Assembly: GCA_963825415.1 (NCBI GenBank)
Contig: CAWGTD010000003.1
Location: 62,001-126,000 of the forward strand
Direction of reading: 5' to 3'
From: BP-464 sp963825415
GTDB taxonomy: Bacteria; Actinomycetota; Thermoleophilia; Solirubrobacterales; Solirubrobacteraceae
Length of the DNA: 64,000 bases
A model generated the notes under the pieces. That model was given only the letters and a program-made list of their open reading frames with translations, ran no database searches and was not told the origin of the DNA. This document shows positions 51,694 to 60,007 of the stretch, piece by piece. The first letter of the stretch is position 1; each line of letters begins with the position of its first letter. Both the position numbers and the translations under genes were made by a program.

Positions 51694-52815
51694 TCACAGC
51701 GCGTAGCGCAGGATCGCCGCGAGCGGTCCGTCGCCCGGGACGTCGGGCTTGCGGACGGCAAGAACGCGACCGCCGCAGAGAAGGACACGACCGGCGATCT
51801 CGTCGATGACGCCGTATGTGCTCGCGTCGTCGTCGCCGACCGTGACGGCGCCGGTCTGCTCGTCGACGCGCCCGGGTACCTTCTCGTCGATGTCTACGAG
51901 CAGCGTGTCGACCGCGCCATAGATTGCCGCGCGGGCGACGGTCGCCACATCGGCCGACGCACGACCATCCGAGGAACACCGCGCGAAGCGATCACGGATC
52001 GCTGACACCTCGCGCTCATAGACGCCGTCGAGCACCGTCCGCGCGGCCACGGCGAGCTCCTCGTTCGAGCTCTGCTCGGGATTTCCCCGGATGGCGGTCT
52101 CGAGCAGGTGCGGATAGCTGTTCACGGAACGGTAGATGGCGTCGAGCGGCTCGGTCGTTGCGAGCACCAGGGGAAGATCGAGGCCGGTGAGCACAGATCG
52201 CAGCGCGTGGTCGACCTTCCTCGAATACTGACGCAACCTGACCTTCTGCCCCTCGGAGCCCTGAAGGCGCCCCGTCGGCGATCGGTCGGCGATCGACACC
52301 TTGCCTGCGGCCGCCGCCGCGTCGGACGGCAGCCCGCGGACCTCGACGGTCAGCGGCGGGCCCTCGCGCGTCACCTCCACCAGGCGGACGGCGCCGGCCG
52401 AGAGCGCGAGCACGAACGCCGCGTGCGGAAACGTGACCGCGCGCAGCAGCGGCTTGACGTAGAAGCGGTCAGCGACCTCGACCTCGCCGGCAAGCCGGTT
52501 CGGCAGCCGAAACGTCCGCAGGCCCACCGAGGAGGCGAACACGGCGAGGCTACGCGCCTGCTCGACCCAGAACTCGTCGTCATCGACGAGAGCGGCCAGC
52601 AATTCATCGACGTTCGCGACAGCGTCTCGCTCGGCTCCCGCCGCCTGCATCTGCTCGATCGCCGCCGCGGCCAGGTTCTTCAGCGCGATCCGATCCGCCT
52701 GCGCGTCCTGCGTGATCGGAGTGGTCGGAACATAGATCGAGACGCACGAAGGATCTCGTGTCGTGATCAGCCGCTCGATCTCGGCGCGCGTCGGGATGTC
52801 GGTATGCAGCGTCAT
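51694..52815 (-). CDS. baeRF-like (bacterial archaeo-eukaryotic release factor family) protein
   Basis: The product is 373 residues from ATG 52815 with an AGAGGAAG ribosome site. CVSIYVPTTPITQDAQADRIALKNL near the start, SLAVFASSVGLRTFRL in the middle and GRVLLCGGRVLAVRKPDVPG at the end fit the bacterial archaeo-eukaryotic release-factor family, an eRF1/eL30-like fold of unknown bacterial function, possibly ribosome rescue or defence. I assign it by overall layout, with moderate certainty. No defence or ribosomal gene flanks it. It is divergent from the NAD-binding protein. Confidence 0.62.
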   Translation of the reverse strand: MTLHTDIPTRAEIERLITTRDPSCVSIYVPTTPITQDAQADRIALKNLAAAAIEQMQAAGAERDAVANVDELLAALVDDDEFWVEQARSLAVFASSVGLRTFRLPNRLAGEVEVADRFYVKPLLRAVTFPHAAFVLALSAGAVRLVEVTREGPPLTVEVRGLPSDAAAAAGKVSIADRSPTGRLQGSEGQKVRLRQYSRKVDHALRSVLTGLDLPLVLATTEPLDAIYRSVNSYPHLLETAIRGNPEQSSNEELAVAARTVLDGVYEREVSAIRDRFARCSSDGRASADVATVARAAIYGAVDTLLVDIDEKVPGRVDEQTGAVTVGDDDASTYGVIDEIAGRVLLCGGRVLAVRKPDVPGDGPLAAILRYAL

Positions 52816-52857
52816 CTTCCTCTGGCCAGGTAAACCGGGACCCACGACGCTACACCC

Positions 52858-53880
52858 GTGACCCGCCGCTCGCCGGCCCGCAGCGCGCTCGGAGTGTTCA
52901 GACCGGGGGCGACGGGGTACGCCTCGTGGATCGGTGCCGACGTCCAATCCCCCGAGCGCACGGCGGTGCTGCTCACCGGGGCCTCCGGCTTCGTCGGTGG
53001 GGCGCTGCTGCCGGCTCTCGCGGAAGCGGACTCCGTGCGATGCCTGGTCCGCGATGCGGGCCGCCTGAAGCCGGCGGGAGGCGTGCACGTGGTGGAGGCC
53101 GACCTGAGCGACAGCGACTCGCTGGCGCCCGCGCTGGAGGGCATGGAGGAGGCCTACTACCTGGTCCACTCGATGGAGCCCGGCGGGCGGGAGGGCTTCG
53201 TGGAGCGCGACCGCGTCGCGGCCGCGAACTATGTGCGAGCCGCGCAGCAGGCCGGGATCCGTCGCACGATCTATCTGGGCGGCATCGGCGGCGACGACGA
53301 CGACGGCAGCGAGCACCTCGACTCGCGGCGGGAGGTCGAAGAGCTTCTCGCCGACGCGGGGCCCGAGTTCGTCGCGCTCCGGGCCTCGATGATCGTCGGT
53401 GCGGGATCGAGCTCATTCGGCACCCTTGTGCGGATCGTCAGCCGGCTCCCAGTGCTGGCGATGCCGGCCTGGCGAGACCGGTGTACGCAGCCGATCGCCA
53501 TCGACGACGTGGTCGCATGTCTTCTTGCTGCCCGCCACGTGGCGCCCGGCGCCTACGAGATCGCCGGGCCCGACACGCTCACCTTCGCCGAGATGACCGA
53601 GGCGATCGCCGAGCTGCTGGGCACGACCAGTCGCAGCTTCCCGCTCCCGTTCAGCAACGCCCGTCTCGAAGCTGCGTTCTCGTCGCTCGTGACCGGAGAG
53701 GACCAGGAGCTCCTCGAACCGCTGATGGAGGGGCTGCACGGAGACCTCGTCGTCGGCGACAACCAGATCCAGGAGACGTTCGGTGTGACCGCAACCCCCT
53801 TCCTGATCGCCGCTCGGAGGGCGATCGAAGAGATGCCCGATGTCGCGACCGCCGACGAACGGGACGCCGAGCACCGCTGA
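52858..53880 (+). CDS. NAD(P)-binding epimerase/NmrA-like protein
   Basis: The product is 340 residues from GTG 52858, though a GTG at 52894 or 52965 is possible, since the Rossmann motif LLTGASGFVGGALLPALA begins at about residue 38. EADLSDSDSLAPALEGMEEAYYLVHSM and RTIYLGGIGG follow the extended-SDR/YbjT plan. PIAIDDVVACLLAAR and GAYEIAGPDTLTF are typical late segments. These proteins reduce, epimerise or only sense NAD(P)(H); the substrate is unknown. It starts 42 bases from the divergent baeRF-like gene and ends near a hairpin terminator. Confidence 0.85.
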   Translation: MTRRSPARSALGVFRPGATGYASWIGADVQSPERTAVLLTGASGFVGGALLPALAEADSVRCLVRDAGRLKPAGGVHVVEADLSDSDSLAPALEGMEEAYYLVHSMEPGGREGFVERDRVAAANYVRAAQQAGIRRTIYLGGIGGDDDDGSEHLDSRREVEELLADAGPEFVALRASMIVGAGSSSFGTLVRIVSRLPVLAMPAWRDRCTQPIAIDDVVACLLAARHVAPGAYEIAGPDTLTFAEMTEAIAELLGTTSRSFPLPFSNARLEAAFSSLVTGEDQELLEPLMEGLHGDLVVGDNQIQETFGVTATPFLIAARRAIEEMPDVATADERDAEHR

Positions 53881-53934
53881 GGAGTGGGCGCCGTGGCGCA
53901 CGCGGAAGGCTGTCGAGCGATCCCCACAACGAAC

Positions 53935-53960
53935 AAGGCCCCCTGGCCAGAGGGGGCCTT
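53935..53960 (-). terminator. strong hairpin terminator between convergent genes
   Basis: Arms AAGGCCCCCT (53935-53944) and AGGGGGCCTT (53951-53960) pair perfectly over ten bases. On the minus strand a T-rich tail (TTGTTCGTTG) follows, so it best serves the gene ending at 54063. It may also act on the plus-strand gene ending at 53880. About 50 bases around it recur at 54.97 kb. Confidence 0.7.
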
Positions 53961-54062
53961 CGACTTGCCTTCCGGTCAGCCAGGTCCTTCGGACTCCTCC
54001 CGGAACCCACCGAAGCCACATGGACGGCAGCCATCGGTTCGACGCGCGTCGCGGGCTTCGCT

Positions 54063-54218
54063 TCAGGGCTTCGGCTTGCGTGCGGCGGCCACGCGCTCGC
54101 GCAGCTGGTCGATCTTCTCTTTGTTCTTGGGGTCGCTGGCGACCTTCTTGGCCTGGGCAAGGACCCGCTGGCCCTGAGGGCTTCGGGCGAAGCGGACGGC
54201 GCTTCTGAGCAAGGACAT
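54063..54218 (-). CDS. 51-aa basic small protein
   Basis: From ATG 54218 the product reads MSLLRSAVRFARSPQGQRVL and then a Lys-rich helix (QAKKVASDPKNKEKIDQLRERVAAARKPKP). It is a short, highly basic, fully helical protein of a type common in actinobacteria, often annotated hypothetical. It has no membrane segment. It lies antisense-free between a terminator and the divergent DksA-like gene, 60 bases away. Function unknown. Confidence 0.7.
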   Translation of the reverse strand: MSLLRSAVRFARSPQGQRVLAQAKKVASDPKNKEKIDQLRERVAAARKPKP

Positions 54219-54278
54219 GTCCCTGGAGTATCCGCCGAGCGCCGCGGGCATGCGCTCGGCCCGCGTAGGGTCATCGCC

Positions 54279-54608
54279 ATGGATACCGAACACGCCCGTG
54301 AACTCCTTGCCGCGGCCCGACTGCGAGCGGAGCAGGCGCTGGCCAACGCTAGCGTCGGCGAGCAGACGCCCGACGACGCCTCGGGCGACGAAGCCTCCGA
54401 GCTGACGGCCGGCGGCGTCGACGACGCGATTGCGGAGAGCGTGCGGGAGGAGCTTGCCGCCATCGAGCGCGCCGAGCAGCGCCTCGCCGACGGCACCTAC
54501 GGGCTGTCGGTCGAAAGCGGCGATCCGATCCCCGACGCGCGCCTGCAGGCCTCGCCGTGGGCAGAGCGGACGGTCGAGGAGCAGGCGCGATACGACCAGG
54601 GGATCTGA
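54279..54608 (+). CDS. DksA/TraR-like protein lacking the zinc-finger cysteines
   Basis: The product is 109 residues from ATG 54279. The N-terminal coiled-coil helices (ELLAAARLRAEQALAN, REELAAIERAEQRLADGTYG) and the following GTYGLSVESGDPIPDARLQASPW keep the DksA layout, with the DGTYG turn that normally leads into the C4 zinc finger. No cysteine remains, so it is a zinc-free DksA-like protein, as in some actinobacterial members. It may bind RNA polymerase's secondary channel or be a structural remnant of that role. Confidence 0.82.
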   Translation: MDTEHARELLAAARLRAEQALANASVGEQTPDDASGDEASELTAGGVDDAIAESVREELAAIERAEQRLADGTYGLSVESGDPIPDARLQASPWAERTVEEQARYDQGI

Positions 54609-54717
54609 CGTGTTGAGAACCGCGCCGCGACGTCACTGAACGCGCGATAACGCTGCCTTACGTAGCGCCGACTCACGCCTCGCACCGGCGAGCTCGAGAC
54701 TCCCTTCGGTTGTGGCT

Positions 54718-54891
54718 TTAGCGTTGTCGAGGCGCGCTCAGGCGGGCTCGAAGCCATGCAGCCATCTCGCCAGGTCCCCACTCGCTCGAGGCGACCGCGA
54801 GCACTGCTTGTTCGGCCTCATCGACCTCTGGCGGCGAGTTCCACTGCCAGCCGTTGATCTCGATGAACAGCCGTAACGTCACCCAGGCGGT
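54718..54891 (-). pseudogene. Doc/Fic-family toxin C-terminal remnant
   Basis: Fifty-seven codons read TAWVTLRLFIEINGW followed by an acidic turn and ending AAWLRARL, matching the last helices of Doc-type toxins (GNKRTA-xx-LFLELNG plus the AxWLR end). The Fic motif HPFxxGNKR and everything before it are gone; upstream residues in the frame belong to unrelated sequence including the tRNA terminator. Doc toxins phosphorylate EF-Tu. This fragment cannot be active. An antitoxin gene is not seen. Confidence 0.6.
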
Positions 54892-54978
54892 CGGCGAACT
54901 CGGGGTAAAGCTCGGTCTCGCCCAAACCCGGCTGCGGGCGCGTGCAACGCTGAGTCCGCGCGGCTCCAGAACGAACAA

Positions 54979-55000
54979 AGCCCCCTGGCGAGAGGGGGCT
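54979..55000 (-). terminator. terminator of initiator tRNA
   Basis: AGCCCCCT (54979-54986) and AGGGGGCT (54993-55000) form an eight-base-pair stem with a six-base loop, followed on the minus strand by TTTGTTCG. It is 34 bases past the tRNA 3' end. It shares about 50 bases of extended similarity, including flanks, with the hairpin at 53.94 kb. Confidence 0.7.
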
Positions 55001-55033
55001 CTGAACTTGTCCTTCCGGTTGCCCGGAAGGACA

Positions 55034-55107
<74 letters not shown>

Positions 55108-55169
55108 GCGTAGACGTCTCAGTATAGGAAGGCCGCGCGCGTCGTCAAGGTGCGGCAGAATCGCGCGCC

Positions 55170-56114
55170 GTGGCCAAAGTCCTAGTAACTCGCCGCCTTC
55201 CGGGCTCCGCCGTAGAGCGGCTCGCCGACCATCACGAAGTCGAGGTGTGGCCGGGTGAGGGGCCGCCCAATCGCGACGAGTTGTTGGAGCTGGTCGCCGA
55301 CGCCGAGGGCCTGCTCAGCCTGCTGACCGACCGCATCGACCAGGAGCTGCTCGACGCCGCGCCGAAGCTGCGCGCGATCGCCAACTACGCGGTCGGCTTC
55401 GACAATGTCGACCTCGAGGCGGTCGCCAAGCGGGGCATCCCGGTGGGCGTCACGCCCGACGTGCTGACCGACTCGACCTCCGACCTGGCGATGGCGCTGA
55501 TCCTGGCCGTCGCGCGCCGGCTGCCCGACGCGGCCGCCGCCGTGCGCTCCGGCGACACGCACAGCTGGGGACCCAGCAGCTGGCTGGGGGTCGAGCTGCA
55601 CGGGTCCACGCTGCTGGTCGTCGGGCCCGGGCGGATCGGCCAGGCGGTCGCCAGGCGCGCCGAGGCGTTCGGGATGCGCGTGATCTTCTTCGGCGAGGAC
55701 AACGCCGACCTGCATCACCTGCTCGGCCAGGCCGACGTCGTGACCCTGCACGTCCCGCTCACCGACGAGACGCGCGGCCTGATCGACGACGCCGCGTTTC
55801 GCGCGATGCGCCCCGGGGCGATCATCGTCAACACCGCCCGCGGGCCGATCATCGACCAGGAGGCGCTGCGGGTCGCGCTGCACGAGGGCCGGATCGGCGG
55901 CGCGGGCCTCGACGTGACCGACCCCGAGCCGCTGGACCCGCAGGATCCGCTGCTGGTCGACACGCCGAACCTGTTGGTGCTCCCGCACATCGGCTCGGCC
56001 ACCCACGCCGCCCGTGGGCGCATGGCCGAACGCGCCGTGGAGAACCTGATGGCCGCGCTGGCCGGCGAGCCGATGCCGTATCCCGTGCCGGCGCCCGCCG
56101 CGCCGCCGGCGTGA
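55170..56114 (+). CDS. D-2-hydroxyacid dehydrogenase (glyoxylate/hydroxypyruvate reductase-like)
   Basis: The product is 314 residues from GTG 55170. NAD site VVGPGRIGQAVARRAEAFGM, the substrate Arg in VNTARGPIID, the Glu in VTDPEPLDPQ and the catalytic His in VLPHIGSAT are all present, in the order of D-specific 2-hydroxyacid dehydrogenases. It reduces 2-keto acids such as glyoxylate with NAD(P)H. It ends in a Pro/Ala-rich tail. Its stop overlaps the Ppx start (GTGA at 56111), so the two are coupled. Confidence 0.93.
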   Translation: MAKVLVTRRLPGSAVERLADHHEVEVWPGEGPPNRDELLELVADAEGLLSLLTDRIDQELLDAAPKLRAIANYAVGFDNVDLEAVAKRGIPVGVTPDVLTDSTSDLAMALILAVARRLPDAAAAVRSGDTHSWGPSSWLGVELHGSTLLVVGPGRIGQAVARRAEAFGMRVIFFGEDNADLHHLLGQADVVTLHVPLTDETRGLIDDAAFRAMRPGAIIVNTARGPIIDQEALRVALHEGRIGGAGLDVTDPEPLDPQDPLLVDTPNLLVLPHIGSATHAARGRMAERAVENLMAALAGEPMPYPVPAPAAPPA

Positions 56115-57052
56115 GCGCGGTGCGCGTCGCCGTCGTCGACATCGGCTCGAACTCCACCCGCCTGCTTGTCGCCGACGTCGGCGAGAACAGCGCAATCGAG
56201 GAGCTCGCTCGCCGCTCGACCGTCACGCGCCTGGGTCAGGGCGTCGACGCGACGGGCTCCCTGGCCCCCGAGGCCAAGGAGCGCGTCTACGCGGTGCTCG
56301 AGGGCTACCGCTCGGAGATCGATGCGCTCGGTGCCGAGCAGATCGTCGGCGTGCTGACCAGCGCGGTGCGCGACGCCGCCGACGGCGAGGCGTTCGCCGC
56401 CACGGTCCGCGAGCGGTTCGGCATCGCCGCCCAGGCGATTCCCGGCGACGAGGAGGCGCGGCTGAGCTTCCTGGGCGCGACCGCCGGCCACGCGACCGGC
56501 CGCCCGACGCTCGTCGTCGACATCGGCGGCGGGTCGACCGAGCTGATCGTCGGCACCGCCGACGAGATGACGTTCCACGTGTCGACCCAGGTCGGCGTGG
56601 TGCGCCACACCGAGCGCCACCTCCACGGCGACCCGCCCGGCGACGACGAGCTCGCGGCGCTGCGTGCGGGCGCCGCCGCCACGTTCGCGGCCGAGGTTCC
56701 CGCCGCGACACGCGCGCTGCCGGACAGCGGGATCGCGGTCGCCGGCACCGCCACGCAGTGCGCCGCCGTCGCCATGGGGGTCTACGACCGCGAGCGGGTC
56801 CACGGCTACGTGCTCGAGCGGGCCGAGCTCGAGGAGATCCTCGCGCGGCTCGCCTCGCTGCCCCTGGCCGAGCGGCGCGAGGTGCCGGGGCTCGACCCGG
56901 CTAGGGCGCCCACGATCGTGGCCGGGGCGGCGATCCTGCTCGAAGTGCTTGCTTCGTTCGGTCTCGAACGGATCGAAGTGTCCGAGAACGACATCCTTCG
57001 CGGCGTGGCGCTTCGACACACCACTTTGCAGGGCCGGGCTCACCAGTTCTAG
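56111..57052 (+). CDS. Ppx/GppA-family exopolyphosphatase or pppGpp phosphatase
   Basis: The product is 313 residues from GTG 56111. It shows the sugar kinase/Hsp70-like motifs VAVVDIGSNSTRLLVAD and LVVDIGGGSTELIVG. TSAVRDAADGEAFAATV and IPGDEEARLSFLGA are also conserved. It lacks the C-terminal HD domain of E. coli Ppx, so it is the short actinobacterial form (as in Rv0496-type proteins), acting on polyphosphate or ppGpp analogues. It is downstream of and coupled to the hydroxyacid dehydrogenase. Confidence 0.92.
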   Translation: MSAVRVAVVDIGSNSTRLLVADVGENSAIEELARRSTVTRLGQGVDATGSLAPEAKERVYAVLEGYRSEIDALGAEQIVGVLTSAVRDAADGEAFAATVRERFGIAAQAIPGDEEARLSFLGATAGHATGRPTLVVDIGGGSTELIVGTADEMTFHVSTQVGVVRHTERHLHGDPPGDDELAALRAGAAATFAAEVPAATRALPDSGIAVAGTATQCAAVAMGVYDRERVHGYVLERAELEEILARLASLPLAERREVPGLDPARAPTIVAGAAILLEVLASFGLERIEVSENDILRGVALRHTTLQGRAHQF

Positions 57053-57077
57053 TCGCAAACTGGACGTTTGTTCGATT

Positions 57078-57177
57078 GCCCGGGTATCCGTCCAGGCCTG
57101 ATACTCCATCACGTCGGGTGACGGGCATCCGTGCTGCAAGGCGTGGGGACTCCAGAGCCTGACTCATAGGTCCGGGC
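57078..57177 (+). ncRNA. possible structured RNA after ppx (unclassified)
   Basis: Nested complementary segments run over 100 bases: GCCCGG (57078-57083) with CCGGGC (57172-57177), CAGGC (57093-57097) with GCCTG (57157-57161), and a small hairpin TCAC/GTGA (57109-57121). I matched no known family: no SRP, RNase P, tmRNA or riboswitch signature. It could be a 3' UTR structure of ppx or a leader of the 62-aa gene. Confidence 0.3.
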
Positions 57178-57268
57178 GTAGCCGCGTTGTTCGGCGCCTC
57201 CCGCCGCCCGGATCGTTTATGGCCCTTTCAAGGCACGTACCCCTGCCCGTCCTGACGGGGCCAACTTT

Positions 57269-57292
57269 GGAAGCCGCCCTCGGGCGGCTTCC
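57269..57292 (+). terminator. hairpin terminator-like stem
   Basis: Arms GGAAGCCGCCC (57269-57279) and GGGCGGCTTCC (57282-57292) form a perfect 11-base-pair stem with a two-base loop. The tail ATTCGTTAAG is only weakly U-rich. It would end the dehydrogenase-ppx transcript before the small gene at 57.39 kb. Confidence 0.55.
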
Positions 57293-57391
57293 ATTCGTTA
57301 AGGCGCGGAGACACCCAGGTCTTTAACAAGGGGGCAGGGTCGGCGCGCTACGGTGCGAAGCGTCCCCTGCAAACGAGAGGAGGAGGTCCCG

Positions 57392-57580
57392 ATGGGCCCG
57401 TTGATGCCACTCGACGCGATGTACACGGCAGCACCGCAGGACGACCCGGACCGCCTCGAACGGTTCGGCCGCCCGGATGTCGCCGATCTGTTCGACGAGC
57501 CGGGCAACGGCACGCTCGGCCCGGGCCTCGAGCCCGAGACGTTCGACGCAGCGATCCTCGCGGGGTTGGTTACGCCCTAG
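57392..57580 (+). CDS. 62-aa acidic hypothetical protein
   Basis: An AGGAGGAGG ribosome site stands right before ATG 57392, so translation is well supported. The product is acidic, with two Met/Leu-rich N-terminal residues runs, a DDPDRLERFGRPDVADLFDEPG centre and no membrane helix. No family match. It lies alone, after a hairpin terminator, and is convergent with the TPP enzyme gene. Confidence 0.65.
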   Translation: MGPLMPLDAMYTAAPQDDPDRLERFGRPDVADLFDEPGNGTLGPGLEPETFDAAILAGLVTP

Positions 57581-57669
57581 AGGGTGCCGGAGGCGGAGGG
57601 CACCGACCGCGAAGCGGTTGGTCTATGGCCGCCGGAGGTGGGCCCCTCCCGGCCGGAGGCCGGATGGTG

Positions 57670-59319
57670 TCACGCGAGGTTGGACCGGCGCGGGTAGATG
57701 ACGTTCGGGTCGGTGAGCACGTTCACCAAGGCGGGCTTGCCGGACTCGAACGCCCGCGCCAGGGCCGGCTTGAGCTGGTCGGGTTGCTCGACCAGCTCGC
57801 CGTGGCCGCCCAGCGCCTCGACCACCTGGTCGTAGCGCGTTCCCGGGCGCAGCTCGGCGGCGACGGAGTAGCCGTAGAGGAACTCCATCGGGTGCTTCTC
57901 CAGCGCCCAGATGCCGTTGTTGCCCATCACGCCCACGACGTTGACGCCGTGGCGCGCCAGCGTGTCGAACTCCATGCCGCTGAAACCGAACGCGCCGTCG
58001 CCCAGCAGCAGCACTACCTGCTTGTCCGGCCGCGCGAGCTTCGCCGCGAGCGCGTAGCCCGGCCCGGCGCCGAGGCACCCGTACGGGCCCGGATCGAGCC
58101 AGCAGCCCGGCTCGTAGGACGGCACGACGCGCCCGGCGTAGGAGACGTAGTCGCCGCCGTCGCCGATCACGATCGCGTCGCGGTCGATGACCTCGCCGAG
58201 CTCCTTGTAGAGCCGCATCGGATGCAGCGGCGCGCGGTCGTCTGATAGCTCGGCCTCCTCGGCCGCCCGCTTCTCGTCCTCGACGCCGCGCAGCTCGGCG
58301 ACCCACGCGTCGCTCGCCGCGCCCCCGCGCGCACCTTCCAGCAGGGACTCGAGGATCGCTCCGATCGGGCCGACCAGCCCCGCCGCGACGGGTCGCGGGT
58401 GTTCGCGCTCGGGCTCGGAGCGGTCGATCACCACCAGCTCGGTCTCCTCGCCGAACGAAGCACCGAAGCCCAGCCGGAAGTCCATCGGCACGCCGATGAC
58501 CAGCGCGACGTCGGCGCCCTTCAGGCCGGCCCCTCGCGCGCGCGAGAAGAAGAGCTCGTGGTCGGCAGGCACGCAGCCCCGCGCCAGACCGTTGAGGAAC
58601 ACCGGAATCCGCAGCTCCTGCGCCAGCGCCAGCAGCGCCTCCTCGCCGCGACCCCAGTAGAGGTTCGTGCCGGCCATGATCACCGGGCGCTGCGCTCCAC
58701 GCAGCAGCTCGGCCGCGCGGTCGAGCGCCGCGCCGTCGGGCGTTGGCCCGCCAGAGGCGTCGGCTTCGACCAGTTCGTCGCCGGGGTCCTCGCCCTCCAT
58801 GAAGACGTAGTCGAGCGGGAAGTCCACGAACGCAGGCCCCGACGGCGGGCCCGCAGCCGCCGCGAACGCCGCGTCGATCAGCCCCGGGATCTCGGCGGTG
58901 CTCTGCGGCGTGGCCGCGAAGCGCGTCACGGGCGCGACGAACGGCACGTGGTCGATCTCCTGGAGCGAGCCCTGCCCCCAGCGCAGCGCCGGCGCGCGGC
59001 CGCCCAACACGACCATCGGCGAGTTGTTCTGCAGCGCGGACGCCATCGCGCTCATCCCGTTGGTCACGCCGGGGCCGGCGGTCAGCGCGGCCACGCCGGG
59101 CTCGCGCGTGACCTTCGCCCAGCCCTCCGCCGCGAACGCCGCCGCCTGCTCGTGGCGCACGTCGACGATGTCGATGCCCTCCTCGCGACAGCCGTCGTAG
59201 ATCGAGAAGAGGTGCCCGCCGGAGAGCGTGAACAGCTTCGTCACGCCATGGGCCTTGAGCCTGCGGGCGACCAGGCGGCCGCCGTGGAGCTGGGTCGTCG
59301 GATGCGTCTCGGTCGTCAT
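57670..59319 (-). CDS. ilvG: acetolactate synthase-like TPP enzyme (IlvG-type)
   Basis: The product is 549 residues. It closely follows the mycobacterial IlvG protein: FTLSGGHLFSIYDGCREEGI, RHEQAAAFAAEGWAKVTREPGVAALTAGPG, APALRWGQGSLQEIDHVPFV, and the C-terminal TPP/Mg site GDGAFGFSGMEFDTLARH with NNGIWALE. The conserved Glu (RHEQ) activates TPP. Such enzymes decarboxylate pyruvate-like acids; whether this one makes acetolactate or another product is not certain. It is the last gene of a four-gene minus-strand operon, 10 bases after the SDR. Confidence 0.88.
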   Translation of the reverse strand: MTTETHPTTQLHGGRLVARRLKAHGVTKLFTLSGGHLFSIYDGCREEGIDIVDVRHEQAAAFAAEGWAKVTREPGVAALTAGPGVTNGMSAMASALQNNSPMVVLGGRAPALRWGQGSLQEIDHVPFVAPVTRFAATPQSTAEIPGLIDAAFAAAAGPPSGPAFVDFPLDYVFMEGEDPGDELVEADASGGPTPDGAALDRAAELLRGAQRPVIMAGTNLYWGRGEEALLALAQELRIPVFLNGLARGCVPADHELFFSRARGAGLKGADVALVIGVPMDFRLGFGASFGEETELVVIDRSEPEREHPRPVAAGLVGPIGAILESLLEGARGGAASDAWVAELRGVEDEKRAAEEAELSDDRAPLHPMRLYKELGEVIDRDAIVIGDGGDYVSYAGRVVPSYEPGCWLDPGPYGCLGAGPGYALAAKLARPDKQVVLLLGDGAFGFSGMEFDTLARHGVNVVGVMGNNGIWALEKHPMEFLYGYSVAAELRPGTRYDQVVEALGGHGELVEQPDQLKPALARAFESGKPALVNVLTDPNVIYPRRSNLA

Positions 59320-59329
59320 GGGCCGGACG

Positions 59330-60007
59330 CTACTCGTGTCCCAGCGACATCGTGTTGAGGTGCAGCCCGCCGTCGATGCCGATCAGCTCGCCGGTGACCG
59401 ACCCCGCCTCCTCGCGGGCCAGGAACGCCACCAGCGCCGCGACCTCCTCGGGTTCCACCATGCGGCGCGCGGGCAGCGCGGCGGTCACGCGCTCCAGGAC
59501 GTGCTCAGGCATCGCCCGCACCTGCTCGGTCGCGATCATCCCCGGCAGCACCGCGTTGGCGGTGATCCCCCGGCCCGCGTTCTCGGCCGCGAGCGTGAGC
59601 ACCATCCCGTGCAGGCCGGCCTTCGACGCGCTGTAGGCCACCTGGCCCGGCAGCCCCGAGCGCGCGGCGCCCGAGGAGATCACGACGATGCGGCCGAGGC
59701 CGCGCTCGCGCATGCCGCCGAGGCACGCCTGCACCACGCGAAACGCGCCGCTCAGATTGACCGCGAGGTCGCGCTCCCACTGTTCGGCGGTCATCTTGTG
59801 GGCCGGCGCGACCGTCGTCGTGATCGCCGCGTTGGACACGCAGACGTCGATGTCGTCGAGGACGGGCATCGGGTCGGCGGCGACGTCGACGCGCAGGTCG
59901 CAGCCCTCGGCGACGTCGAGCGTGACGACCTCGAACCCGTCCGCCCGCAACCGCGCAGCGATCGCGGCGCCGATGCCGCGGGCGGCGCCGGTGACCAGCG
60001 CCTTCAC
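59330..60007 (-). CDS. short-chain dehydrogenase/reductase
   Basis: The product is 225 residues from GTG 60007, which overlaps the enoyl-CoA hydratase stop (GTGA). Cofactor site VTGAARGIGAAIAARL, NAAITTTV-type Asn, Ser in VVISSGAARSG and the YSASKAG Tyr-Lys pair give a complete SDR catalytic set. C-terminal SVTGELIGIDGGLHLNTM is the usual end. It oxidises or reduces a hydroxyl/keto group, perhaps the product of the hydratase next to it. Confidence 0.93.
   Translation of the reverse strand: MKALVTGAARGIGAAIAARLRADGFEVVTLDVAEGCDLRVDVAADPMPVLDDIDVCVSNAAITTTVAPAHKMTAEQWERDLAVNLSGAFRVVQACLGGMRERGLGRIVVISSGAARSGLPGQVAYSASKAGLHGMVLTLAAENAGRGITANAVLPGMIATEQVRAMPEHVLERVTAALPARRMVEPEEVAALVAFLAREEAGSVTGELIGIDGGLHLNTMSLGHE

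Larger units (their letters stand above)
54609..55033. other. gene-poor region before initiator tRNA
   Basis: The 425 bases between the DksA-like gene and the tRNA hold a Doc/Fic C-terminal remnant (54718-54891, minus) and one hairpin terminator (54979-55000). The first 110 bases show no open frame or hairpin of note. Confidence 0.5.
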
